DNA of 64,000 nt from assembly GCF_000213555.1 (NCBI RefSeq), contig NZ_GL891985.1:120618-184617 (forward strand), written 5' to 3'. The DNA is from Dysgonomonas gadei ATCC BAA-286. Its GTDB lineage: Bacteria > Bacteroidota > Bacteroidia > Bacteroidales > Dysgonomonadaceae. Both the position numbers and the translations under genes were made by a program. Under the pieces are notes generated by a model. That model saw only the letters and a program-made list of their open reading frames with translations, was not told the origin of the DNA and made no database searches. Below, piece by piece: positions 34,828-41,878 of this stretch. The first letter of the stretch is position 1. Every line of letters begins with the position of its first letter.

Positions 34828-36015
34828 TTATGCAGTAATTTCAGTAATCTGACCAGCACCTACTGTACGACCTCCTTCACGGATAGCGAAGCGAAGACCT
34901 ACGTTACAAGCAACCGGATAGATAAGTTCTACGTTGATAGTCACGTTGTCACCAGGCATAACCATGTCTGTTCCTTCAGGAAGAGTGATTTCACCAGTAA
35001 CGTCAAGAGTACGCAGGTAGAACTGAGGACGATATTTGTTGTGGAATGGAGTGTGACGTCCACCTTCTTCTTTCTTAAGGATATAAACCTCAGCTTTGAA
35101 GTTAGTGTGAGGAGTAATCTTACCTGGGTGGCAAATTACCATACCACGTTTGATTTCTTCTTTGTCGATACCACGAAGCAATAAACCTACGTTGTCACCG
35201 GCTTGTCCGTCGTCAAGAATCTTACGGAACATTTCTACTCCTGTAACAACTGATTTCTTGTTTTCTGAACCAAGTCCGATGATCTGAACTTCTTCACCAG
35301 TTTTGATTTTACCAGTTTCGATACGACCTGTTGCCACTGTACCACGACCTGTGATAGAGAACACGTCTTCAACCGGCATCAAGAATGGTTTATCAACGTC
35401 ACGTGGAGGAAGTGGAATCCAAGTATCCACAGCGTTCATAAGTTCCATTACCTGGCTAACCCAAGGCTCAACACCATTAAGTGCACCTAGAGCAGATCCG
35501 CGGATAACTGGAGTATTGTCGCCGTCGAACTCATAGAATGAAAGAAGTTCTCTCATTTCAAGTTCAACTAGTTCTAGCATTTCTTCGTCTTCAACGATAT
35601 CGCATTTGTTCATGAAAACAACCAGTCTTGGTACGTTTACCTGACGTGCAAGAAGGATATGTTCGCGAGTTTGAGGCATCGGACCATCAGTAGCAGCAAC
35701 TACGATGATAGCACCGTCCATCTGAGCAGCACCAGTAACCATGTTCTTTACGTAGTCGGCGTGTCCAGGACAGTCAACGTGAGCGTAGTGACGGTTAGCT
35801 GTTTCATATTCAACGTGAGAAGTGTTGATAGTAATACCACGTTCTTTTTCTTCAGGAGCGTTGTCGATTGAATCGAACGAACGAGCTTGAGAAAGACCTT
35901 TGTCAGCCAATACTTTAGTGATAGCAGCAGTCAAAGTAGTTTTACCGTGGTCAACGTGACCGATTGTACCGATATTTACGTGCGGTTTCGCCCGGTTAAA
36001 ATGTTCTTTTGCCAT
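34828..36015 (-). CDS. tuf: Elongation factor Tu
   Basis: The 395-aa GTPase that delivers aminoacyl-tRNA to the ribosome. The P-loop GHVDHGKTT is at about 18-26, DCPGH at about 81-85, and NKCD at about 136-139. Domains 2 and 3 are complete, ending VGAGQITEITA. Only one tuf copy lies in this window. It is flanked by tRNA-Thr upstream and tRNA-Trp downstream. Confidence 0.99.
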   Translation of the reverse strand: MAKEHFNRAKPHVNIGTIGHVDHGKTTLTAAITKVLADKGLSQARSFDSIDNAPEEKERGITINTSHVEYETANRHYAHVDCPGHADYVKNMVTGAAQMDGAIIVVAATDGPMPQTREHILLARQVNVPRLVVFMNKCDIVEDEEMLELVELEMRELLSFYEFDGDNTPVIRGSALGALNGVEPWVSQVMELMNAVDTWIPLPPRDVDKPFLMPVEDVFSITGRGTVATGRIETGKIKTGEEVQIIGLGSENKKSVVTGVEMFRKILDDGQAGDNVGLLLRGIDKEEIKRGMVICHPGKITPHTNFKAEVYILKKEEGGRHTPFHNKYRPQFYLRTLDVTGEITLPEGTDMVMPGDNVTINVELIYPVACNVGLRFAIREGGRTVGAGQITEITA

Positions 36016-36086
36016 AATTAATCTTCTATTATTTAGTTAAATGTATATATTTAATTCTATTGAATAAATTCACTAAAATAAACCAG

Positions 36087-36158
<72 letters not shown>

Positions 36159-36175
36159 ATAAACAGTAAAGAACT

Positions 36176-36231
36176 TTCTCTTCAATTTACCTTATATCAT
36201 TATAAGGAGTTGACCTTTTTATTGAAGAGAA
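36176..36231 (-). other. Hairpin between the two tRNA-Thr genes
   Basis: TTCTCTTCAAT (36176-36186) pairs with ATTGAAGAGAA (36221-36231), with an inner CCTTAT/ATAAGG stem. It is likely a spacer structure that guides RNase processing of the tRNA transcript. The spacer does not fold into a further tRNA. Confidence 0.5.
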
Positions 36232-36299
36232 CCGGGAAGCTTTATCAATAAACTCTTAAGTTATTTCAAGTTTACAAGAACTTCTTTTTCCATACCTTG

Positions 36300-36373
36300 A
36301 GCCTCTTGTCGGATTCGAACCAACGACCCCGAGATTACAAATCACGTGCTCTGGCCAACTGAGCTAAAGAGGC
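36300..36373 (-). tRNA. tRNA-Thr (anticodon TGT)
   Basis: A 74-nt cloverleaf: acceptor GCCTCTT with AAGAGGC, D-arm AGCTCAGTTGGCCAGAGC, anticodon loop TTTGTAA, T-loop GTTCGAATC. There is one T-T mismatch in the anticodon stem. CCA is not encoded. It is first of the tRNA-Thr, tRNA-Thr, tuf, tRNA-Trp series. Confidence 0.95.
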
Positions 36374-36543
36374 ATAACAACAAATTTTGCCGCCATTACG
36401 ACTTTTAATAGCGAAACGGCGACAAAATTAGAAATTATTTTTTAGAATAACAATACTTTATGTATTTATTTTTCCGGAGTTCTTTCTTTTGGTACATATT
36501 CCTCTATCCGTTGAATAGAAAGCGGATGCATAAATGTTTGTTA

Positions 36544-36843
36544 TTATTTGGCTTGCGTTTTCTCCTTTACTTTGAGTATCTGTTTTTCGAGGGCTTCTAC
36601 GTTCAGCATAACAGCCTCTTCGAACGAGTCGGCAGTCTTATTGGCAAAGAGCTCTCCGCTTTTGATATTTAATTTTACTGATGCTTCTTTATTGTTCGCA
36701 ACTTCGGGTTTTACTACTTTAAGTATTACTTCGGCATCTACAATCAGGTCAGAAAATTTATCCAGTTTAGATAATTTCTTTTCTATAAACTCTTTTAACT
36801 GAGTGCTTGCATCAAAGTGCACTGACTGAATTGCAATATTCAT
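36544..36843 (-). CDS. hpf: Ribosome hibernation-promoting factor (short HPF/RaiA)
   Basis: A 99-aa ribosome-associated inhibitor that binds the 30S A/P region in stationary phase. The beta-alpha-beta fold is recognisable from MNIAIQSVHFDASTQLKEFI and the basic helix EALEKQILKVKEKTQ. It is the short form, lacking the C-terminal dimerisation domain of long HPF. It lies 19 nt after the tyrosine recombinase gene, so it is probably cotranscribed with it. Confidence 0.92.
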   Translation of the reverse strand: MNIAIQSVHFDASTQLKEFIEKKLSKLDKFSDLIVDAEVILKVVKPEVANNKEASVKLNIKSGELFANKTADSFEEAVMLNVEALEKQILKVKEKTQAK

Positions 36844-36862
36844 AATGTTTCCTCCTTTACTT

Positions 36863-37750
36863 TTAGGCTCTCGGATGAGCCTTGTTATAAATTTTCTTTA
36901 ATTCTTCGAATGAAGTGTGTGTGTATATTTCTGTAGCCGCAAGGCTTGAATGTCCTAATAATTCTTTTACCGCATTTATATCCGCTCCATTATTTAGCAT
37001 GCCGGTTGCAAATGAATGGCGAAGCACATGGGGACTCGTTTTTGAAAGAGTCGGTATTTGCTTCAGATTTTCCGTCACAATCCTGTGCACAAGCATCGGG
37101 TAGAGCTGCTGCCCATCATTCTTAACAAATAAGTAACCGGATAAGTTTCCTATCTCCTCGTTCCTTGCATTCAGATATTCTTCGAGCATGGCTTTCATCC
37201 CATCGCTGAAGGGGATAAGGCGTTGTTTGTTCCGCTTACCTGTCACTTGTATTGTTTCGGCACTGAAATCCACATCGACATCTTTCAATCCGATCAGCTC
37301 TGCCCGGCGAATACCTGTAACATAGAACAATTCGATCATTATATGATTGCGGAGCGATTCGAATGTGTTGTCGAAGTTTGATTCCTCCAATACTTTCTCC
37401 ATATCTCCATTGTTCACAAACGAGGGAATGGGTTTTGGCGTTTTGGGCCCTGTAATTTTCTTTACCGGGTTTACTGAGACTTCGCCTATCCGCAACAAAT
37501 ATTTGTAGAACGATTTAAGGGTGCTCAGCTTACGGTTTACTGACCGCGCGGCGATCTTTGCTTCCATAAGTGATACAATCCACATGCGAATGATGTCGCT
37601 GTCTACGTTTTTCACATCTATTTCCGGAAAATGTTCTTGCAGGAATCCGACAAACTGGTGAAGGTCTGTAGAATAAGAAATCTCCGTATGTAAAGAGAAG
37701 TTCTTTTCATAACGGAGATATCTGCTATATTTGTCAATTAGTAACATCAT
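36863..37750 (-). CDS. xerC: Tyrosine recombinase of the XerC/XerD family
   Basis: A 295-aa site-specific recombinase. The N-terminal SAM-like core-binding domain covers about 1-95. The catalytic residues are visible: Arg in YVTGIRRAELIGL, His-x-x-Arg in PHVLRHSFATGML, His in LLGHSS, and the nucleophile Tyr in ATEIYTHTS. Its place in the core rpsU-xer-hpf-tuf cluster, its size and the lack of phage neighbours indicate chromosome dimer resolution. XerC versus XerD cannot be settled here. Confidence 0.9.
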   Translation of the reverse strand: MMLLIDKYSRYLRYEKNFSLHTEISYSTDLHQFVGFLQEHFPEIDVKNVDSDIIRMWIVSLMEAKIAARSVNRKLSTLKSFYKYLLRIGEVSVNPVKKITGPKTPKPIPSFVNNGDMEKVLEESNFDNTFESLRNHIMIELFYVTGIRRAELIGLKDVDVDFSAETIQVTGKRNKQRLIPFSDGMKAMLEEYLNARNEEIGNLSGYLFVKNDGQQLYPMLVHRIVTENLKQIPTLSKTSPHVLRHSFATGMLNNGADINAVKELLGHSSLAATEIYTHTSFEELKKIYNKAHPRA

Positions 37751-37813
37751 CTATCCGAATTTCAATCCTGAATGACGAAGTTAATAATTTTATGCGAAAA
37801 AGACAATAGTATT

Positions 37814-38005
37814 TTATTCTTCCGAACGGTGCATCGCCTGAACGTATACGGCGTGCAATCTTTGTTCTCTTTTCACCACTGATGGCTTACGGAACTCCTG
37901 ACGTCTTCTAAGTTCTTTTACTACACCTGTTTTTTCGTATTTTCTTTTAAATTTCTTCAAGGCTTTTTCAATATTTTCGCCTTCTTTTAATGGTACAATG
38001 ATCAT
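37814..38005 (-). CDS. rpsU: 30S ribosomal protein S21
   Basis: A 63-aa basic protein (MIIVPLKEGENIEKALKKFK, then RRRQEFRKPSVVKREQRLHA). In Bacteroidia, bS21 helps sequester the anti-Shine-Dalgarno end of 16S rRNA together with bS18 and bS6 (known from structures and genetics in Flavobacterium). The immediate upstream sequence is A-rich with no Shine-Dalgarno. The gene has an unusually long leader (next entry). Confidence 0.96.
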   Translation of the reverse strand: MIIVPLKEGENIEKALKKFKRKYEKTGVVKELRRRQEFRKPSVVKREQRLHAVYVQAMHRSEE

Positions 38006-38213
38006 AATTGTCGTTTTATTTTTTATTTATTTTTTGTTTTGTTTAATGCAATTTAATTAGTGAGGAGAGCTTTCCTCATTCGTTTTTATAATAGGCGGCT
38101 TATGTATAACAATCTTCTGAACACTGCTCTGCAAGCAGCATCTGACTATAAACTAATTATGTTCTGTTCAAAAGATCATTAAACCTCCTTTCTATTTTCG
38201 GGCTGCAAATTTA
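38006..38213 (-). promoter_or_regulatory. rpsU promoter and ~190-nt leader with SD-led mini-ORF
   Basis: Minus strand. A TAAATTTG box (38206-38213) predicts a transcript start near 38199. The leader opens with AAAGGAGG (SD core complement at 38184-38189), then four bases, then ATG ATC TTT TGA (38179 down to 38168). This strong Shine-Dalgarno drives only three codons, and ATGATC is also how rpsU starts. Further along are hairpins CTGCT/AGCAG near 38127-38141 and GAGGA/TCCTC near 38063-38078; the TCCTC arm could also pair with the SD. This is a candidate autoregulatory leader. Confidence 0.5.
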
Positions 38214-38252
38214 GGGATAAAATATTAAATTCCAATATTTTTCGTAAGGATT

Positions 38253-38705
38253 TTATTGTTTCTTCATTTCTATATGCGGTATGCCATCTTCGAGATACAT
38301 CTCGCTCGTTTGCCTGAAACCATGACTCTCGTAGAACTTTTTCAGATACAATTGCCCGGATATCGTGATCTTTGTTTCACCGAATACGGACTCCTCCAGT
38401 TCGATAGCCTTTTTCATCAGATCTTTTCCATAACCGTATTTCCTGTATTCCTCTGCTACAATTACCCGCCCTATACTGGCCTCGTCGAAATAATCACCGG
38501 CTTTGAATATGCGACAATAGGCAACCAGTGTATTATCGACGTAACCATGCAGGTGCAGCGCCTTCTGGTCTTTATAGTCCAGATCGAGGTAAGGAGCATC
38601 CTGCTCTACAACGAATATCTTGCACCGAAGATGTAATATGTCATATAATTCGTTTATCGTAAACTCGTCGAAACTGTTTACTTTCCAAAGTATATCTTTT
38701 TTCAT
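38253..38705 (-). CDS. ElaA-like GNAT acetyltransferase
   Basis: A 150-aa N-acetyltransferase. It starts with WKVNSFDEFTINELYDILHL, and LRCKIFVVEQDAPYLDLDY is the ElaA-type signature. The acetyl-CoA loop is IGRVIVAEEYRKYGYGKDLM (about 78-97). The substrate is unknown. It is a single gene with a TATATTTG promoter box 19 nt upstream of the start. Confidence 0.88.
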   Translation of the reverse strand: MKKDILWKVNSFDEFTINELYDILHLRCKIFVVEQDAPYLDLDYKDQKALHLHGYVDNTLVAYCRIFKAGDYFDEASIGRVIVAEEYRKYGYGKDLMKKAIELEESVFGETKITISGQLYLKKFYESHGFRQTSEMYLEDGIPHIEMKKQ

Positions 38706-38723
38706 AGATTTTTAATTTGGGTG

Positions 38724-38731
38724 CAAATATA
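38724..38731 (-). promoter_or_regulatory. -7 promoter element for the ElaA-like gene
   Basis: TATATTTG on the minus strand (TAnnTTTG), 18 nt before the start codon. Confidence 0.6.
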
Positions 38732-38841
38732 ATTCCTTTTTAGGGTAAACCCTCGAAATTTAATTTTTTTGAAATAGTTTATCTATGTATGTAGCTGATA
38801 GCCTTTAGCTGTTAGCTTATAGCTCTTTGATGTATTGATAG

Positions 38842-39026
38842 CCCCTCCAACCTCCCCCAAGGGCAGGGCTATTAAGTTCTATTTTTTTATACCCTCTGTG
38901 TCATGTTGAATGGAGTGAAACATCTCGTTTTTAAGGGTCGGGACTCTTCGTTCCACTCAGGATGACAGCAGAAAATAACAGAACAAAGTAGAGAACTTAA
39001 CAGCCCTACCCCCAAGGGGAGGCTAC
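38842..39026. repeat. Nested inverted-repeat element (MITE-like), 185 bp
   Basis: Part of the 922-nt repeat-filled gap between the ElaA-like gene and the UbiB-like gene. Outer arms 38842-38880 and 38992-39026 are imperfect inverted repeats sharing AGGGCTRTTAAGTTCT. Inner arms, TGTCATGTTGAATGGAGTGAA (split over 38899-38919) and its near complement at 38947-38967, are nested inside. There is no ORF. The shape fits a non-autonomous dispersed repeat. Confidence 0.65.
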
Positions 39027-39101
39027 AGAGAGAGTGAAAAGCTAATTAGCTTCGACCGTTGGTTCTTGATCTTTCATTCTTAATTATTAATTGTTTTCCG
39101 T

Positions 39102-39308
39102 GTTACCTTTGTTACCTTTTGGGAAACCGTAGGGGCGGAATATCTTCCGCCCGAAATAGAAAAGGTCTGCGGGCGGAAGATATTCCGCCCCTACAAAAGA
39201 ATGCAAAACACTGTTACTTTTGTTACCTTTTAACTACATACAGTTAATGAATGTAAAATAAATAAGATAAAAACGGTAAAAAAACTGTCAGATGTGTCAG
39301 GTTTTAAC
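39102..39308 (+). repeat. 9-nt-period paired repeat, unit A
   Basis: Direct doublets with a 9-nt period: GTTACCTTTGTTACCTTTT at 39102-39120, a second GTTACTTTTGTTACCTTTT at 39213-39231, then GTCAGATGTGTCAGGTTTT at 39287-39305 followed by AAC and AATACGGTTAATAAATA. Related pairs occur at 39411-39495 and 62138-62374. A perfect 24-bp inverted repeat (39129-39194) lies between the two GTTACC doublets. Confidence 0.6.
39129..39194. repeat. Perfect 24-bp inverted repeat with 18-nt loop
   Basis: 39129-39152 (starting GTAGGGGCGGAATATC) is the exact complement of 39171-39194. It is GC-rich in an AT-rich gap and resembles dispersed GTAGGGGCG-type palindromes seen in many bacteria. It appears to sit inside repeat unit A, separating its GTTACC doublets. 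Confidence 0.8.
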
Positions 39309-39410
39309 GAAATACGGTTAATAAATATAAATAAGATAATGAGTTATGAATCTCACTTCAGTATAACCAAGCGCAACATTATTAACTGCTGACTGTTAAC
39401 TGATATATCT

Positions 39411-39495
39411 GTTACCTTTGTTACCTTTTTTGAGTGGACAACTGAACGTGACAAAACAAAAAAACGAAAAAGTGTCAGATGTGTCAGATTTTAAC
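39411..39495 (+). repeat. 9-nt-period paired repeat, unit B
   Basis: GTTACCTTTGTTACCTTTTT at 39411-39430 and GTCAGATGTGTCAGATTTT at 39474-39492, followed by AAC and ATACGGCTAAAGAATA, which matches the sequence after unit A. In one frame the pair reads VTFVTF, then 17 residues, then VRCVRF and a stop, but there is no start codon. The rest of the gap (39496-39627) is AT-rich and probably holds the promoter of the next gene. Confidence 0.6.
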
Positions 39496-39627
39496 ACTAT
39501 ACGGCTAAAGAATACAATTCCCTGTTTTCACATTTTTGACCTTATTCCTTTTTTAAAGAAACCGCTTTCTAAAAAATAACTTATTAACTTAGAGGCTGTA
39601 TTTTCACCAGTCTAAGTTTCTCTATTT

Positions 39628-41283
39628 ATGGATAATATAAAAAAAATAAAAAGAACTGCGCAGGTAGCAGCCATCCTTTCAAAATACGGGTTCGAGACGC
39701 TTGTCACACAAACCGATATTAAAAAGCTGATCCCTGATGCATATATAGAGCACAGCGAAAAGCGAAAGGAGACTTTTTCGCTTAGCATCTATGAACGGAT
39801 AAGGATGGTACTGGAGGAATTAGGTCCGGCCTATATAAAATTGGGACAGTTAATGAGCAATCGTGACGACCTGTTACCCGAAGAATTGACTATAGAATTA
39901 CAGAAACTGCAAGATCAGGTACAGGTGAAAGATATAGACATATATGAAACATTAAAAGAAGAATTATCTTTAGAACCTGACGGGATATTTGAATTTATCG
40001 ATACCGATCCCATTGCCGCGGCCTCACTTTCGCAGGTATATACCGCAGGACTTAAAGAAGGGCAGAAAAAAGTGGTGATCAAGGTAAAGAGAAAAGGAAT
40101 CAGGGAAAAGATAGAGGCCGATATCCTTATAATGAAAGATCTGGCACGCATCTTTGAAAAGTATTATGATGCCGCACGCAAAGTCGGTTTATACAATATT
40201 GTGTGTACATTCGAGAAATCCGTGATCGCCGAATTGTCTTTTACTCAGGAGTTGGCTAATATAGAAAAGTTCAGGAATAATTTTAAGGGAAATGATGCTA
40301 TCTATATACCCCTTACTTATAAGGAACTTTCCAACAGCAATATCTTGTGTATGGAATTTATTGAGGGGATAAAAATATCGGACAAGGAGACAATTCTGCA
40401 GAGCGGACTGGATATGAGACTAATAGCAGAAACGGTTGTAGATTTATATCTGAAGCAAATTATCGACTATGGTTTCTTTCATGCCGACCCTCATTCCGGA
40501 AATATCTTCGTTTTGCCTACAGGGCAGATAGCCTTTATAGATTACGGTTCGGTCGGTAAGATGTTGCCGAAGGATAAAGAATATCTGGGCGATTTCGTCA
40601 TTTATGCCTTGCACAAAGACGTAAAACGGCTTATAAGGGTAATAAAGAAAGTCGCTGTAAAGTATAGTATAAAGAACGAGGCGCAGCTGGAGCGGGATTT
40701 GTATGAGCTACTCTATATTATGGATAACGTTTCCGTAAAAGAACTCAATCTGGCGGAACTGGCAAAAACCGTCTCAAAACTACTAAATGAGAACCAGACG
40801 ATCCTGCCCGAATATATTTATTTGCTGGTAAGGGGAATTATTCTTCTCGAAGGTATTGGCCGCGAGCTTGGCATAGATACCAATATTATAGAAAACGTAA
40901 AGCCTTATGGCATAAAGCTGATGAAACAAAGGCTTACACCTAAGCACCTGACAAATAAAGTACTGGATAAGCTGTATGATATGGGCGACAGGCTGGAAGA
41001 GTTACCCGAAGATATCCACACACTGGTGCAAAAAGTGAATAATAATGAACTGGAGATTACGCACAAGCTACGGGGCCTTAATGATATACGGAATACAATC
41101 AGTCATCTGGTAGTGGCCATGATTATATCGGCATCGACAATCGGATCGGCCATACTGGTGCTGGCAGATATGCCGCCCACTGCATGGGGAGTATCAATAC
41201 TGGGATTTCTCGGGTTCGTTGTCTCCGGTATTATGGGTGTTGTGGTTGTACTGTCTATCCTGCGTAATAAGAGATCGGATTGA
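39628..41283 (+). CDS. UbiB/ABC1-type atypical kinase-like protein
   Basis: A 551-aa protein of the ABC1/ADCK/UbiB family. The KxGQ motif of the N-terminal extension is LGPAYIKLGQLMSNRDDLLP (about 68-87), followed by the Ala-rich loop AAASLSQVY, catalytic Lys in VVIKVKRKG, HADPHSGNIFV (catalytic loop) and FIDYGSVG (Mg-binding). Two membrane segments end the protein (about 490-545). The family regulates quinone or lipid metabolism. Bacteroidales make menaquinone, so a strict ubiquinone role is unlikely and no gene symbol is given. It is monocistronic and converges on the DUF486 gene with a 2-nt gap. Confidence 0.9.
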   Translation: MDNIKKIKRTAQVAAILSKYGFETLVTQTDIKKLIPDAYIEHSEKRKETFSLSIYERIRMVLEELGPAYIKLGQLMSNRDDLLPEELTIELQKLQDQVQVKDIDIYETLKEELSLEPDGIFEFIDTDPIAAASLSQVYTAGLKEGQKKVVIKVKRKGIREKIEADILIMKDLARIFEKYYDAARKVGLYNIVCTFEKSVIAELSFTQELANIEKFRNNFKGNDAIYIPLTYKELSNSNILCMEFIEGIKISDKETILQSGLDMRLIAETVVDLYLKQIIDYGFFHADPHSGNIFVLPTGQIAFIDYGSVGKMLPKDKEYLGDFVIYALHKDVKRLIRVIKKVAVKYSIKNEAQLERDLYELLYIMDNVSVKELNLAELAKTVSKLLNENQTILPEYIYLLVRGIILLEGIGRELGIDTNIIENVKPYGIKLMKQRLTPKHLTNKVLDKLYDMGDRLEELPEDIHTLVQKVNNNELEITHKLRGLNDIRNTISHLVVAMIISASTIGSAILVLADMPPTAWGVSILGFLGFVVSGIMGVVVVLSILRNKRSD

Positions 41284-41285
41284 AT

Positions 41286-41660
41286 CTATTTCTTAAAAAC
41301 AAGATATACCGCCGCAATAAGGAAGACAAAAGCCAGTATATGGTTCCATCTGAAAGTTTCGGTCTTAAACGCCAGTGTGCTGAAAAGAACGAAAACGGTA
41401 AGGGTAATAACTTCCTGTATAATTTTGAGCTGCATCAGTGAAAAAGGCCCTCCGTTGCCCTGGAAGCCCAAACGGTTTGCCGGAACCTGAAAACAGTATT
41501 CGAAAAATGCGATACCCCAACTGATAAGTATCACACCTAAAAGCGGGAGTGCGGCAAACCAAGAATATTCTTTCATTTTCAGATGCCCGTACCAGGCGAA
41601 GGTCATAAACACATTAGATACGATCAATAATAATATTGTATATAAGCCGGCAAGATTCAT
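41286..41660 (-). CDS. DUF486 family four-helix membrane protein
   Basis: A 124-aa protein with four hydrophobic segments, resembling small drug/metabolite-transporter-like proteins. FAWYGHLK and ISWGIAFFEYCFQVPANRLG, followed by FSLMQLKIIQEVITL, are characteristic of DUF486. Transport activity is unproven. It is a single gene with promoter box TATTTTTG at 41689-41696. Confidence 0.85.
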   Translation of the reverse strand: MNLAGLYTILLLIVSNVFMTFAWYGHLKMKEYSWFAALPLLGVILISWGIAFFEYCFQVPANRLGFQGNGGPFSLMQLKIIQEVITLTVFVLFSTLAFKTETFRWNHILAFVFLIAAVYLVFKK

Positions 41661-41688
41661 AATTGTATAGCGTTAATATTTTGCGACG

Positions 41689-41696
41689 CAAAAATA
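41689..41696 (-). promoter_or_regulatory. -7 promoter element for the DUF486 gene
   Basis: TATTTTTG on the minus strand (TAnnTTTG), 28 nt before the start. A TTTG lies 16 nt further upstream, shorter than the usual 19-nt spacing. Confidence 0.5.
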
Positions 41697-41843
41697 ACTC
41701 AAATTTTGATAACAAAGACCGCGGACTCATTTTATTATTTTGATAGCTAAAAACATGAGAATATCATTAAAATTTAAACAGGCTCTAAGAATGTGTTGTT
41801 AAATTCTATTCGCCACTTATAATATCTTATAATTTTAAATGCT

Positions 41844-41851
41844 TATCTTTG
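41844..41851 (+). promoter_or_regulatory. -7 promoter element for the TPR protein gene
   Basis: TATCTTTG, matching TAnnTTTG, 27 nt before ATG 41879. The in-frame TTG at 41849 is part of this box, which argues against a longer protein. Confidence 0.6.
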
Positions 41852-41878
41852 AAACCATTAATAATCAGTAGTCAATTT

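Noticed and set aside
36159..36299. A further tRNA between the two tRNA-Thr genes
   Set aside because: The spacer forms a simple hairpin and lacks D-arm and T-arm sequences.
36863..37750. Integrase of a genomic island next to tRNA genes
   Set aside because: Size, motifs and the conserved rpsU-xer-hpf-tuf neighbourhood indicate a housekeeping Xer recombinase; no island genes or attachment repeats were seen.
39102..39495. CRISPR array
   Set aside because: Repeats are 9-nt doublets of two kinds at irregular spacing, with no regular 25-40 bp repeats and no cas genes.
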